A DNA stretch of 64,000 bases from Symsagittifera roscoffensis (lineage: Eukaryota > Xenacoelomorpha > Acoela > Convolutidae). Shown here one piece after another: positions 1-12,201 of this stretch. The stretch covers positions 20,314,914 through 20,378,913 of the forward strand of contig NC_087068.1 in the NCBI RefSeq assembly GCF_963678635.1, written 5' to 3'. Numbering within the stretch: the stretch's first letter is position 1; the number at the start of each line of letters is the position of its first letter. The notes under the pieces were generated by a model that was not told where the DNA came from, ran no database searches, and worked only from the letters and a program-made list of their open reading frames with translations. The position numbers and the translations under genes are program-made.

Positions 1-594
1 AATTCTAAATCAATTTTGGGGGGAAAACTGTTTGGGATAACTGTTAGTTTTTTATTTTAAGTTCTCTCCATATTTGATTAATTTTGAAGCCGTTGAGCAT
101 CGATTGGAAGCACCAGCGGAATAAGGGAGTGGGGTGAAGGGCAGACGAACCACCCCCCCCCCCCCCCTCCTCCTCAGGGATTCGACCCCCAGCCGATCCA
201 AAGGGTCCCCCCTTTGTACTATTTTGAGATATCCATTTTTGGCTGACTGACCTTGAAATTTTTCTAAAGGCGCCAATATATTCTAACTTTGAGGGGGAGC
301 GCGCGCCAAAAAATTTCGATTTTTTTGGTCAAAAATTTCCAAAAAGTGCCTAAAAACGCCTTTTAGAAATTTGCCTCCGGCGCAGAAAATTTGGGTCTTT
401 ATAGTGGTTTCGGAGAGCTCGCAAAATCAATTTGGTCGACCTAAAAAAAAGGTTGACAAAATTTACGCCCCCCCCCCCCTCGAGAAATTCCCAGATCCGC
501 GCCTATAGTCGGAACATTCTGTGCTATTTGCACAACAACCGGCAACCTTTTTAAATTTTGAATCTTGTTTGTTAAAGCTCCAAACTTTCCGTAC
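1..594. other. Putative intron 4 of DPAGT1 (partial)
   Basis: This lies downstream (minus strand) of a good splice donor at 594-593. The C-terminal roughly 55 residues expected for this enzyme family are not found here, so the last exon probably lies before position 1. The stretch contains two homopolymer C runs (153-167 and 468-479), which are prone to length error, and otherwise nothing I recognise. Confidence 0.5.
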
Positions 595-833
595 CTTCAA
601 TATGAAAATGACTAAGCTAGAAATAGCTTTGAGGTCTTTGCTTTTGAACTGAGTCTCCGACGCATGTGACTTATCAATATCCGGATCGTATCGGGGCAGG
701 CGATGTCTGGGACATGGCACCATACGGAACAGCTGAGGCACCGAGTAGACGAAGTTTACTATTTGAGGAATGAACATCAGCAACAGGGTCTTGCTGAAAT
801 GCCCCAATATTCCAACTACTGCGAAGAGCATGC
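595..833 (-). CDS. DPAGT1: DPAGT1 exon 4
   Basis: The acceptor is TTTCAG at 839-834. The exon opens with the last two bases of the Gly codon, then [15 protein letters not shown], a membrane segment, and PCPRHRLPR, whose Arg-His-Arg residues contact the UDP-GlcNAc pyrophosphate in the family. It ends FILK at the donor GTACGG (594-589). Confidence 0.9.
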
Positions 834-3800
834 CTGAAACATTAATGACGTTTACAGTACCATGCTTCATAGGCACAGTTTTGGAAATATGTAGTTTCCA
901 TGTACAACTAATATTCAAAAATCAAGTACTTCTGTAATCTTATGCAATATTGTAAACATAGCCAATCGAAGATTGAAAAAGAATAATGAACGCAGCAATG
1001 TACATATAAAAACACTGACTTTCTTGAAAAAATCTCAACTTTCGAATTTCAAAAAAAACCAGATGCCCTTTAAACTCTTTGAATTTCTAGAACAATTTAT
1101 GATCAGCGATTTTGTGATAACATGAACCCAACTAGAGAAAACTGAGCGATTTTTTTTTTCGAGCGATTTCCACGTTCGTATTTGGAGAGTGCTATTTAAG
1201 TCACTTTCAGTAGACGAATTTCACTTGAACTCATAATCCATATATACCAAATAAATGCATCAATATGTATGAATGCACATCTGCAGTTATTAGAGACCTT
1301 TAAGACTTTTCTGCAGTTATTAGAGACTTTTAAGACATTTCCTGCAAGACCTAGAAAAAAAAGCAACCTATATAAAGAGTCTTGACTACGTTCATTGCTC
1401 TTAACCATATGCAAGACAACTTAAAAAAATAGTCACCAGTGATCATAAGCCAAAAAGTCTAAAATATCGCTTTGCACTAGGTTAAAATAAGGATCATAGC
1501 CAAAATATAACTTGACTTTAAGTTTAAAAGTGGATTTTTTTGTAGGTTTACCTGTGCTATTTTCTCGGAAGGTTTTTCAAATTTAGGTAATTAATCAAAA
1601 AATCATATCGTAAAATGTTATTTTCGCTTTTATTTTGAATTTTATTGAATTCATTACCTTTTATCTAATACATTTGTTGATTAATAACCTAAATTTGAAA
1701 AACCTTCTTTTGAGAAAATTGCACCGGGAAACCTAAATAAAAATCCACTTTTCAACTTCAAGTCAGGTTATATTTTCTCAGGTTAAGTCCACGGAACAGC
1801 CCAGTTGCAGTTATGTTTTTTGTAACGTAACGTTTTCACACAGAGGCGAAGACTTGAGAGAACACAAAAAGCAGCTCTATAGATAACAATTATAAAAATT
1901 AGAAATAAACCTCAAATTAATTACAGTTCGGCTACCTCTGAGATTCAAACTTGCGACCTAGAGATTAAGAGTCTCACACACTAACCAACCAGCCTTGGGA
2001 AGCTTAAAAGGCACAAAACACAAGCCACATACAAAGCAGAGAACAGATGCTATGCAATTTCCAATGCTACAATGAAATTTCCAAATAAGTGAACACTTTT
2101 AATGAACACTTGTAGTTGTCAATTACTTTAGAAAAAAAGAAGGTTCGTAATAATACACAAGCTGACAGTAAGTATAAGTAAGCATTCTTATCAAAACCAT
2201 CAATTAGCTGACTGTTATTATCAAATGTTCTAGCAAAGTGTCTAATCGACTTTCGGTTACAAACACTTTTGACCTTGTTCACTAGTTATCCATCCAAAGT
2301 TTTAGCTCTAATAATCCATTTTTTCGGCTGTTGTCGACTTTGCTACCTTTCCGCAATTTTTTTTTTCATTGCTAAATTAAAACTTACTTGCCTTGCTTAC
2401 CATGTTTTTCTCAAAATGAACTTTTTCAACGGCAATTTGAGCAACAACAATTTCAAAACGAATACGATTTCTCACATGATATTTTATCCATTTGGGAAAG
2501 TTTTCACTTAAGAGTCATGTGATAATTCTGAATACTCATAAAACAATATGGCCTTAAAAATGTTTGAATTTCAAGAACAATTTATAATTCACTCTGTTCT
2601 TGATATGATTAACCCTATTTGAGAAAACTGGATCAATAGGTATTTTTTATTCCGCTGAGAAATCTGAGAATGCAACCAGACTTCAAAAGAAGAAGCCAAT
2701 CACGTTTTTCGTGTCTTTAGCACTTTTGCTGTTCGATAACGAAATTGGCCTTCCATTCAATAAAGGAAATGAACTGAACTTGAAAAAGAATCTATCGCGA
2801 AAAATCAAATTTGAACGCGAAAATCAAAAAAATCATCAGGACATCTAGAAGAGTCTTAACAACATTCATTGGAACTTGAAAACATTCGAATATAATGGAA
2901 AAATGAAGACGAGTTGCTTCATAAAAGCATAGATTTGAGCGTAATTGGCAACGAACTTTTCTGAAGAAATCAATCAAAAAAAAATTAGGCAACGCAAACA
3001 AAAACAAGAAAACGACAAATAGTAGCTCGCACTAAAGCAAAAAAAAGTGGAGTAAGGAAGAAAAGCAAAAAGAAAAATTAAAAACCAAACTTTTGCTATG
3101 TGCCGGAATCAAACAACCGATCTAAAGATAATGAGCATCACCTCGTTACTTTTCCATCCTGAAAGAAAACAGTTTTTTTTGTTCTTATAAATACTTTAAA
3201 ATCATTATATCATTTCATTTCAATGCCAACAAAACACTTGATGAAAACAATTGACCTTAATAAGTGAAAATTACCTTCACCAAGAGTTTATTTCGAAAAA
3301 ATAGAGCTTGCAAGAATTGTCGCTTTTTCAACTCATTTATATAAAATTTTACGTGATTATAGGCTTTTTGTTTTTGAGCCGTTTGAGACCTACCTTTGAA
3401 ACTTTTTGTTCACAAAATATGATAAGTTATCATAGTAAGTGTTCATCGTTTATTCACATATTAGCAACTTTCCGTGGCATGAAAACCCAATCAACCTCTA
3501 TTGATTTCAACACCTGTTTGCTAAAAATTAATCTACCGCCGTTCGACAGGAATAAAAATAAGCAACTCACCGGCAAAGTAACAGTACGTGTCGCCCACAA
3601 AAACCTCGGCTGGGTACCAGTTATACCGAAGTAGAGCCAGTGAACATCCGAGAAAAGGAATGAGAAGATAGAGTGAGAGCAGATGGGCTTCCATTTGACA
3701 ACATTGGAAATAGAGTTCCAGGCAGTTGAAGATGATGAGTGACGTTGCAATGACTACTGACTGGCCTACCTAAACCATGAGAAGTTTTCACTTCAACAAA

Positions 3801-6800
3801 AAGGCTAGGCGAAGAAGGTCTTGATACTAATTGCGCTACAAAAATATATTTCATTTTCCATATAGAACCCTAATCATAAAGCAAACTCAATTTACCATAT
3901 TGTCACAAGTGCAGTAACAAACCAAGAAAGGAGCAAATTTCATAAAAGAGGCGAGACGCGCACGACTCGCAAAACAAAAATATATACCAGAGTTCAGGCA
4001 AAAAACACTTATACCTTATTACAACGACACTTTCTGATCCCAAATTAAGTAATACATATATAGCATCGTAAGATAGCGGAAACGAAATAGGCTGGGGGAT
4101 ATTATTCCGATAAAAAGTGTCAAAAACTAACAACACCTAAAAAATTTCATTGGTTTATTTGGATAGATTTATAATTTGAAATTTGAGAACTACATCTTCA
4201 GCGTTACAAGAAAAATTTATCGAGCGTTCATTCAGAAAAAATTATCGAGCGACAGCTAAGCATATAATACACGGGTACACATGGGTCAAGCCGAAATCAT
4301 AACTTTTACCAAGAAAAATTTTTAGCCATGCATTTTGATGCTGAATTGAAACTACTATGGGTCTGTCGTCAAATTTGTTGAAATCGCAGGCGATAATGAT
4401 TGGTACAATTGGCTGATTTGAGTAAATTTTCATGGGTTTCTAGTAAAGACTCGGCTGAAAAATCATCGGTCGGTGATAGACACAGCCAGCAAGGATGATC
4501 TTGTTCAGGCATTTTATATTGATAAATTTTCCTAACTGAACTGGAATTGATCTTTCTTATCCGATAAAAACTGAAAGAACATTACCCAATTTTTGTTTAA
4601 ACTAGCAGGTGAAACATGACCTTTAGTCATTGGTTCGAGCAACTTTGCGCGGGTGATTTACCATATATATATTTAATCTGAATTACTACTGTAAATATCA
4701 CTCAAATCTCATTAATTCGCTCCTTATTAATCAACAGCTTGACGCTGCAATAACCTTGATAGATTATGGACCTAGTGCCCACATACGAGTGAGAAGTCAG
4801 GAGTTAATATTTACTCTTTATTAAAACGAACGAACTGAGATTTGCTGTGGAGTTGTGACAGGAATAAGAAACAAAACTTGAGATAGACAACTAATCAGAT
4901 AGAGAACTGCGAGAAGATGGAAACAGGGCAACACAACTTGAAGAGATAGACAAGTTTGACGATAGAAGCAGGGCAACACAACTAGAATCGAAGACAGGGC
5001 TTTCACTGGATTCATCAAAAGAATAGAGTTGAAAAAATGGGAGTCAAAAGCAGCACAAAGGTGCGCTGAGTGAGCACAGCGTTGGAAGAAGCACAACGCA
5101 GAGATTTATAGTGAAAGAAAAACTGAAACAAACTCATAAATTACAGGCAGTGTTTGTAAAAGTTGCCAACTTATACTCATTTTTTGCCGAATAAATTCGC
5201 TCCTACGCGGTTGGTCAAGTTTGACACAAAAAAAAATTGAAAGAAAGCATTGCCCCAAGAGGAAAAGAAACAGACACCAAAAAAAAAACGAATTTCTATA
5301 TTGCTAATAAATATATATAGTACTAGTATGAACTCTGAGGAGTGCCCTTAGCTTTGGTAATTTGCTGATGTGTTATTCGGTACGCAGACAGTTAGGTTCC
5401 GAACCGGATTTAGGTAATCAAATATACTTGCATAGTTATATATGCGGGCGATATTGTTGAATAAAACGTATGATTTTGATTTAAAAGAAAACCGGGCCAT
5501 TGGGTTTTATATAGGGCAATACTTAGCTTATTGAATCTTGATGAAAGCTCAACCTGTGTAAGAATGAAGTAGGGTATAAGAACTTAGATCAGGAAATAAA
5601 TATCAAAAACCGATAGTTTTTCGGGAAAAGAAGAAGTTTTCTTCTTTGAAAAAGTTCAAGGCACGAACTTTTCACTTGAAATAAGATCTTAGATGAGACA
5701 TTTGATTATCGAAACTTTATGCCAAATTTACGACCGAATGCGAGCTGTGATCAAAAACTAACTGCAAGAAATAAAGGAAAAAAGACTTTTGAGGAAAAAC
5801 AGTTGGTTATCTAGTACAAACTCGTGCAGGCTCTAGTTAAGAAATCAGTTTTGTTCAGATCTTACAAAGGCAACGTTAGCAAAGCTTGGAATGTTTTATG
5901 GAAGAGATTTAGGAGTTTAGAAAACTGTAAAAACTAATCTCCCAAATTCCGACTTTGAGAAAGAATAGCAATGAAACAGTTGACTCGAGCAAAGGACATT
6001 CCGTATTACAAAGAACAAGTGAACAAAGAAGTGAGTAAAGAAGAGATAAATTCAATTATTTCAAAAGGGCTTCGAAAACAATTTGAACATTTTTCAACAT
6101 TGCAAAACTTAGAGATGAGAAAAGCATAGATGAGCTGAAAAGAGATTTGGTGAACTTTGATAGCTAGAGCCAAATCAATAAAAAAAGAGCAGGCTTTTAA
6201 AAGCGAAACAGAGTTTGTAGTAAATTTCGGAAGAGACAGACAATGTCGAAACTGCACAGAAAATTTGAGCAGCACACGAGCTAATGTAGACAATGACCGA
6301 AAAACTAAATGAACTAAGACTAAATGAGAACAGAACCTAGCAGCTGAAACAGGGTCTCATTTTTAGTTTTCTAGGTGGACTGTCTCCGTGCGAGGACTTA
6401 GTAGTAGACTTTGGAGCTACTTGTAATATGATTAAGGATCAAGAGATATTTGTTAGGTTAGATGAGAACTGAATCAGAAATAATCGGAAAGGGTGGAGTG
6501 ATGGTCAGAGTAGAAGACCAGAAAGGCGAATTTAAGATTATTGAACTGAAGGATACTTTGTACATTCCTGAAAAGTCGAGAAAGTTGATAGCGTATCAAA
6601 TATGAAGAAAGCAGGAGCAGAAGTTGTTTCTGGTGCGAGCTCGTTTTTTCGTCAGGAAAACTGTTCAGTTACCCATTAAGAGAGGAAGGTGGTCTCTATT
6701 TGTGGGACTCTTTTTGGGAAAAGACGAGTGCTATGTGTTCAGCACATTGAAACAGTGGCATTGTAGGATGAGTCATAACAACTAAAGACTGAGTCATTTA

Positions 6801-9800
6801 GAACAACGGGTTGAAAGCATAAAATTAAGTGATTTTAAATTGGAGAATTATGAAGCTTGTAGTTGAATGAAGCAAAAAGGAAGCCAGTCCCGCCAGCGAA
6901 ATCAGGACACTAGATCACTAGATAAGGTTCACACAGACATTTTAGGTTCTATTGACCCGATAGCCGTGGATGATCATAGATATGCTATAGGTTTTGTAGA
7001 CAGTTTTTCTGGTACGTAAAATTACTTCATCAAGACGAGATGAGGCAACAGAAAAGCTGGAAAAGTTTACAGCAGATATTGCAATTCCTCAGACTTTTTA
7101 CACCCTCAAAAGAAGGTAAAGACAGAAAAGGTGTGGTGAACAATTACTCCAATGGCTCGCTACATGATTTGATGACAATTTATCGATAACTTACTGGCCT
7201 TATGCACTTAATATGGCTATCAATCTCAAAAACATGTGCTTACATTCTGCTATAGGCAAAGCACCCTACGAGTATGTAAGAAGAAAAACCCAGCCTGATT
7301 TTGTGAAAACTTTTCGATGTGTAGCGTTTAGTTTTGTGGAAAAACAGTTTCGCATAAAAAACTAGATGAAAACTCGATAAGGGGAATTTTCTTGAGGACA
7401 TAGGAAAACAGAGAACTCATCTGAAAGGAATTGAGAATGAAGGAAACACAAATTGCAAAAGTCTACAAATGTTAATTTTGAAAAATCTAAGTTGCATTTT
7501 GAAAAAAAAAGATAGCGACGAACAAGCAATATATTATGTAGTAATTTTCCGAGAAGTACTCAAAATTTACCAAAAAATGTTATGAAGGCTTTGGCAGACG
7601 ACCCTGACTGGCATGAAGCAATGAGAAAAGAGTTTTTGAATCACTAGATAAAAACAAACTTTGGGAACTAGCTAGTTAAGATTATAGGAGAGAAACCTAC
7701 AGGCAGCAGATAGCATTTTGCTAAGAACGGACCTAATGGAGAAAGTTCTTGGTTAAAGGTTAAATTTGGTGCTAAAGGCTTTCGCCAAGTTGAGGCAAGG
7801 GGTTTCCACAAACTTTCTCGCCTACTACTAAAATTTTGATTATAAGAACAGTTCTAAGCTTAGCAGTTCCAAATATGTTTGAGTTGTTCAGGAAGTTTGA
7901 ATTTAAAACTGCATGCTTAAATGCCAAATTAGATGAAGAAGTATTTATAAAGCAAGCTGAAAGATTCGAGCACTTTAATTTGCCTCCTGAAGAAAAGTCT
8001 TGATGGGCTAAAGCAGTCCGGTAGGAACTGGCATAGGACTCTTAAATGATATCTTGAGGAAAAAGGATTTGAAAATTCAGTCCTTGACGACCAGTGTGAC
8101 TATCCAGGACTTGTTGGCTACCTAAGTTACTAAGCTTTGGCAAGTATGCCCGAAATTCGCTTTGCAGCAAATTTGTTACTTCTTTTGTGGAAAACCCATT
8201 GCAAAGCTGGAAGATATCTGCTAGGAACAAAATGTTCATCTTTTGTCTATAGGAGGGATAAGGTCTTGAAACTTGTTAGTTATTCGGATGCGGACTGGGC
8301 TGGAAATGTAGACAATAGGAAAAGTACTTCAAGAGATGGTTTCAAGCTAAGTGACGGCCTTTAGTAATTGGATCGAGCAACTTTGTGCGGGTGATTTAAC
8401 GTATATATTTGATCTGAATTACTACTGGAGTTATCACTCTAACCTCATTATTACACTGTTTATTAATGAACCGATTGTCGCTGCAATAACCTTGATATTC
8501 TATATTTATCCACTGTGGCTCAGCAATGGTTGGGTTTAACGTTGGATTATTATCAGGCAAAATCCGGGGTTTCTACATAATCAGGAAGTGAAAAAAAAAA
8601 CAAATAAGATGAAAAGATTTTTAAAAGTTAGTTATACTGAAAACAGCAAGAAAAACTCATGCCGTGGTAATTAATGGGGCTTCATTTTTGTACAAAGAAA
8701 AAATTTTTGAGTTTGAATAAAGAAGCAGGTACGTTTGAAGTCCCAGAATCAGTACGAAAAGTTCAACAATTCTGTGAGACAGTTATTTATATCAAAAAGT
8801 AAGGGTTCCAATTTTATAATGCTTGCTTATCACAAATAAACAAAAGACCAGAACTTTGAGCAAGCTACGGTTTTTTTAACTGGAAAACTACCAAAAAACT
8901 TAGCATTGTACATTTGAACATAAAGGAGAAACAGAGCTTTGCACCGCTTGAGAAACAAAATAGAATGGCTATCTCTTCTTGCAGATCAACCGACAAATCC
9001 GAAAATAAAAAAGTTTGTCTAAAAAAATTATAAAAATTGCAAAATGTAAAATCTTGAAACTGATTTACCTGAGCCTTTAGAAATGTTACAAGCAGAGGTC
9101 GTGCTTCGATTTACTTGCGATGCAGCACATACATAGCATGAAAAACTAACCGACAGAGATAAATATGAAAGCTGTAGAATTGTTTTTTGAAAATGTCGAG
9201 AAAAGCTAGATCTACCAAAATTATGCCACTAGCCCATTGAGTAAAAATGGTTTAAAAACATTTCAGCCAGGTAAATAAAAACAATGAAAACGAAATTATA
9301 GCGAACCGGAGCTAGTAAAGTTATAATCATTATGAACACAAACGTTGGAGAGAGCGGGTACTTGAAATGCAAGACATACTCGGTTGGTTGACGAAAGTGT
9401 AGATTTGAGAAAATGATGCTGCGATTTTGTTGGACAAGTTTTTTTTACAAGAATAAGACTATGTTCCGGACGGATAAGGCGTGCTAGTCTCGAGCACAAT
9501 CATCGCATACGTAACAATTCAGTGCACATTAATAAACGGAGCTAAAAATCAAAAAAACTTTTATTAAAATTTTTTCAAAAAGGCTAAATCTCCGCAAAAA
9601 AACCTTGTAGATCAATTACCTCTACCAAGAAATGGCATTTAGGCATTTACAAGAAAGCTAAGTCTTCAAAAGAAGTCCGTGCTACGGGATCTAAGCCGAC
9701 AAAAATTAAGTCCGAAAAAGCAGACAATTTCTCTAGTTTGACGAGGTCGCGGCCGGAACCCAACCTCAAGCTATTGTCGACTCAAGCCGGCGTTTTACCT

Positions 9801-11261
9801 CTACGCCAGATGCTTTGTGTGGTAGCTTGATGATTTTGAATTTAAAATGAAGGAAGATGAAAAATTAACAAATTTTATGAACGAAGTTAGGGGGGAAAAG
9901 TCTAGTACTCGGTTGCAACACCCTTGCTTGTCGGAAGGGCGAAAAATACTCGTGCTTATAAAGTAATATCATACTAAAGTATATCCTACCTCAAGACCGT
10001 TAATTCCAGCCAAAATATTTATAGAGTTTGAACAAAACACAGCGAGGGATCCCATATAAAGGTAATATAAAATACCAATATCAACGGTTGTTCCAAAGTA
10101 AGGCCTCAAAGGAATAGGAACAACAATTACAGTCAGGTGATATGTAACATAGTAAACCATAAGAAGAGGTAATGAGGCAACAGTGGGAAGAAATACTTTG
10201 TCTCGCCAACGTAGATCAAAAATATCGTCACTCATTCCGAGGAAAATTGTGCAACAAATAGAGAGAATTCCAGCAATTTGGCTGATAAAACGTTTGAAGA
10301 CTTCTGGTTCCTCAGTCTGAAACATAAAACAATGCAATCTATAAGTTCTAGAATAACATACTTGAATTTTTTTTTCAAAAGAATTACCATTGCTGTACAA
10401 GTAGAACCAAAAGTTCCGATCACAAATTTTCAAAATTTTTCTATTTTTCTCATTTGGTGGTTTCTTATTGGTCGAGATGTGATGAGAGGATTTGAGACTA
10501 AAAATTTGGCATAGTTGAAAAGGCTTTAATATAATATATCACTCCACTTACTCCGATGATGACTTGAGGTACTTGATTTTGCATGGACAGCAAAAAATTT
10601 AAAAAAAATAAAACTGGTACATACCGCAAGATAAAGATTATCCTCACCCCCCACCGCCCTTACAGTTGCCGACCGGAACAACAATTGTGATTTATTTCTT
10701 GATATGTTTATTTATATGTTTATATGCTTAAAATTTGCATTGAAAAATTTGACAATTATTTTAAGTATAATTTGACTTACACTTGTACATTTGAAAATAC
10801 TTTCAACTGACAAATAAAGTGTTTTTATATTTCAATATTTAATGCTCTTTTCAATATAAAATGCTTTTTTAGTCGTTTCATAAACCACCTTAAATAGGAT
10901 CATTCCTCTTCAGATTTGTAAGAAAAAAATATTGCCGATTAAATTATTCTTTAATCATTCCGATTTAGAAATTAATCTGAAGCAAATTATTTTGATTTAC
11001 CTCAAAAGCAATGTCGTTGATGAACGGTAGAGGGATGAACAAAAACAGTAACACAAGATAAACGCCAGCCACCAAAATTCCAAGTGCTTCAGGAATGATG
11101 GGATTATCTTTCTTAGCCATATCTTTTCCTCGCAATCCAGCCTTGATGAATGCTCCTTTTGATCGAGGAATCAGTAAAACTAGCGAAAAATATCCAATAA
11201 AAGAAAACACAACTGATGATACCAGAGGGATCCATTGCGTTTGCACCCCGAGCTGAACCAT
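595..11261 (-). CDS. DPAGT1: UDP-GlcNAc:dolichyl-phosphate GlcNAc-1-P transferase, 4 exons, 3' end outside window
   Basis: The gene transfers GlcNAc-1-phosphate from UDP-GlcNAc to dolichyl phosphate, the first committed step of N-glycan precursor assembly, in the ER membrane. Exons on the minus strand are 11261-11001, 10316-9990, 3769-3571 and 833-595. All junctions are GT-AG and phase-consistent (phases 0, 0, 1), giving 1026 nt or 342 codons. The family's usual length is about 400, so one C-terminal exon is missing. Family signatures appear in order: the IPEALG region, the acidic [16 protein letters not shown] motif, [28 protein letters not shown], and [11 protein letters not shown] followed by PCPRHRLPR. 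Several hydrophobic membrane segments are evident. The start ATG (11261-11259) places the first membrane segment where the family has it. Intron 2 is 6.2 kb and holds transposon debris in the antisense orientation. No exon carries a stop or frameshift, so the gene looks intact. The identification rests on recall of the family, not on a search. Confidence 0.93.
1505..1787. repeat. Foldback / MITE-like inverted repeat
   Basis: Two arms of roughly 100-115 bp (about 1505-1601 and 1670-1787) are imperfect reverse complements. The left arm reads ...AAAAGTGGATTTTT...GGTTTTTCAAATTTAGG and the right arm carries its complement with scattered changes and small indels. A 70-bp spacer separates them. No coding capacity is seen. 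It is most likely a non-autonomous DNA element inserted in the intron; the exact ends are not defined. Confidence 0.6.
1929..1995 (-). repeat. tRNA-Lys-like SINE head or tRNA pseudogene
   Basis: On the minus strand this shows a degenerate box A (TGGTTGGTTAGTGTG), an anticodon-arm-like GAGACTCTTAATCTC typical of tRNA-Lys(CUU), and a degenerate box B (GTTTGAATCTC). The acceptor ends GGCT and AGCC pair. Arm mismatches argue against a functional tRNA. It lies inside intron 3 of DPAGT1. Confidence 0.5.
3095..3160 (-). repeat. tRNA-like (tRNA-Met-like) SINE fragment
   Basis: On the minus strand a box-A-like GGAAAAGTAACGAGGTG, an anticodon-loop-like CTCATTA and a box-B-like GGTTGTTTGATTCCGG occur in tRNA order and spacing. 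The arms pair poorly. It is probably a decayed tRNA-derived short repeat. Confidence 0.35.
3571..3769 (-). CDS. DPAGT1: DPAGT1 exon 3
   Basis: No single long open frame reveals this exon. It was found by reading the minus strand for the motif expected between exons 2 and 4. It starts after TTTAG with codons for VGQS, continues through FNCLELYF and [10 protein letters not shown], and ends with [17 protein letters not shown] plus the first base of a Gly codon at the donor GTGAGT (3570-3565). The 199-nt length gives phase 1, matching exon 4. Confidence 0.9.
4620..4760 (+). repeat. Copia element left direct repeat
   Basis: This matches 8358-8496 at roughly 80-85% by eye. Shared blocks include CGAGCAACTTTG, CGGGTGATTTA and GCTGCAATAACCTTGAT. 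Confidence 0.65.
6380..8350 (+). pseudogene. Copia gag-pol remnant (PR, IN, RT, RNase H)
   Basis: Reading across frames shows a protease-site-like [13 protein letters not shown] at about 6404 (the usual Asp-Ser-Gly changed to Asp-Phe-Gly) and [12 protein letters not shown] near 6550. Integrase fragments follow: [10 protein letters not shown] near 6930 and [13 protein letters not shown] near 7200. RT pieces are [12 protein letters not shown] at about 7592, [12 protein letters not shown] and [12 protein letters not shown]. The RNase H pieces [15 protein letters not shown] and [17 protein letters not shown] are at 8210-8330. Many stop codons interrupt it, and no part is likely to be translated as an active enzyme. 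Confidence 0.82.
8358..8496 (+). repeat. Copia element right direct repeat
   Basis: Partner of 4620-4760. It begins immediately after the truncated RNase H reading. Confidence 0.65.
9740..9815 (-). repeat. tRNA-derived SINE head
   Basis: On the minus strand a box A (TGGCGTAGAGG) and box B (GGTTGGGTTCCGG) lie about 35 nt apart, in the arrangement of an internal RNA polymerase III promoter. The remaining arms are not well paired. Confidence 0.45.
9990..10316 (-). CDS. DPAGT1: DPAGT1 exon 2
   Basis: This encodes the acidic DD motif loop ([16 protein letters not shown]), the membrane segments around LPLLMVYYV and GILYYLYMG, and the [10 protein letters not shown] active-site motif. The acceptor is TTTCAG at 10322-10317 and the donor is GTAGGA from 9989. 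It joins exon 1 in phase 0. Confidence 0.93.
10317..11000 (-). other. DPAGT1 intron 1
   Basis: A 684-nt intron with GTAAAT donor and TTTCAG acceptor. I see nothing else in it. Confidence 0.85.
11001..11261 (-). CDS. DPAGT1: DPAGT1 exon 1
   Basis: This encodes residues 1-87: an N-terminal membrane segment, the GLRGKDMAK cytosolic stretch, IPEALG, and a second membrane segment ending in FIND. The splice donor (GTAAAT) begins at 11000. The reading frame continues briefly into the intron before stopping, so the exon end is set by homology and the donor site. Confidence 0.92.
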
Positions 11262-11776
11262 TCTAGACTTGAAAAAAAAAACAGCTTATAATTAACAGAC
11301 AAAAACTAAGTGATAATTGCCTTCGCCCATCGCCAATTATACAGTGGGTTCTAGACCATCGCCAAGATAAGGTGGTTATGTAAAAGTGAATATTGGTTCG
11401 ATTGTGTTTTGAACTGCCTCCGGTTCTGATAAATAGAACAGGGCTGGGTAAAAATATTTTGTATTGCAATAGTATTTAATATACTGCAATATTCCAAGTG
11501 AAAATACAATTTTTTCTGGAAAACTATTGCATTATCCAATTTTTCAAACAAACTATTGCACTATTTTTTGCAGAAAAGAAACTATTGTGCAATAGTTGCC
11601 AGTCCTCTTTAATGACGTAATATATCAGCGAGCGCACACTAGGTTCTTAAGTAAATAGACTACAGAGTGTGTTATTTACTCTGTTTCAGTTAACTGTTGG
11701 ACTGTTTATAAATACGTTACAAGCAAACCACATCCTTATCCTATCCACTACGTCTCTTATTTTTACAAAAAAAGGT
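11262..11776. other. DPAGT1 upstream region
   Basis: This is the 5' flank of DPAGT1, where its promoter and 5' UTR must lie. It contains several dispersed copies of ACTATTGCA or its complement (about 11480-11600). I can place no promoter motif with confidence. Confidence 0.4.
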
Positions 11777-12017
11777 TGTTGCAACAGGGGACCGACCTTT
11801 TACCAGACCGACCTCTTACCAGAAAAGTTACAACATGGACCTTTTACCAGACTCGATAAACAAACTTGACGCCGTTTAGTCTGGTTAAAGACAATGATTT
11901 CACAGTTTCTCAGCAAATTGTTGTTCGTTCTAACGCTTCCTTTTCGAATCGTCCAGTAATTTAAATTTAACTTTGGTAAAAGGTCGGTCTGGTAAAAGAC
12001 TTTGCCCCGTTGCAACA
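11777..12017. mobile_element. MITE with terminal inverted repeats
   Basis: A non-autonomous element of about 240 bp. The left end starts TGTTGCAACAGGGG then CCTTTTACCAGACCGACC. The right end is the reverse complement of a near match, finishing CCCCGTTGCAACA. The arms extend about 45 bp at roughly 80% identity. Target duplications are not obvious and there is no coding capacity. Confidence 0.65.
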
Positions 12018-12181
12018 TTTTTTACAAAAGAATCTCCTGCAGTGTGGCAAAAAAAAAGAAAGAGAACTCCAATCTCACAGATCGTTTAATCCACTCTCAT
12101 CCTAACTGAAAAAAAAGGAATTATTTGAGGTACAGATGGTAACAATTGATACACTTTTAGTGTCCAAAAAGCACAGAATAT

Positions 12182-12200
12182 TGTAACATTCGCCCGGAAG
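12182..12200 (-). repeat. End of a family-B LTR, interrupted by a family-A LTR
   Basis: TGTAACATTCGCCCGGAAG is identical to the terminal 19 bp of the family-B LTR at 47595. It is followed directly by the terminus of a family-A LTR, which implies the A LTR landed inside a B LTR. Too short to say more. Confidence 0.5.
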
Positions 12201-12201
12201 T

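Larger units (their letters stand above)
834..3570 (-). other. DPAGT1 intron 3
   Basis: A 2.7-kb AT-rich intron. It carries a foldback element (about 1505-1787) and two tRNA-derived segments (1929-1995 and 3095-3160), listed separately. I see no other coding or structural signal. The short open frames here have no recognisable family. Confidence 0.7.
4620..8496 (+). mobile_element. Decayed Ty1/copia LTR retrotransposon in DPAGT1 intron 2
   Basis: Two direct repeats of about 140 bp (4620-4760 and 8358-8496) flank a heavily mutated copia-type coding region, so they are candidate LTRs or LTR remnants. Between them, on the plus strand, I can read copia protease, integrase, reverse transcriptase and RNase H motifs in the expected order, broken by many stops and frameshifts. 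The RNase H ends abruptly where the 3' repeat starts, which suggests internal deletion. The element lies antisense to DPAGT1. Confidence 0.8.
3770..9989 (-). other. DPAGT1 intron 2
   Basis: A 6.2-kb intron, most of it occupied by a decayed Ty1/copia element (4620-8496) in the orientation opposite to the gene. A tRNA-like segment is at 9740-9815. I recognise nothing in 3770-4619 or 8500-9739. Confidence 0.75.

Noticed and set aside
153-479. Poly-C runs as functional signals
   Set aside because: Homopolymers in intron sequence, likely length-error prone, with no supporting context.
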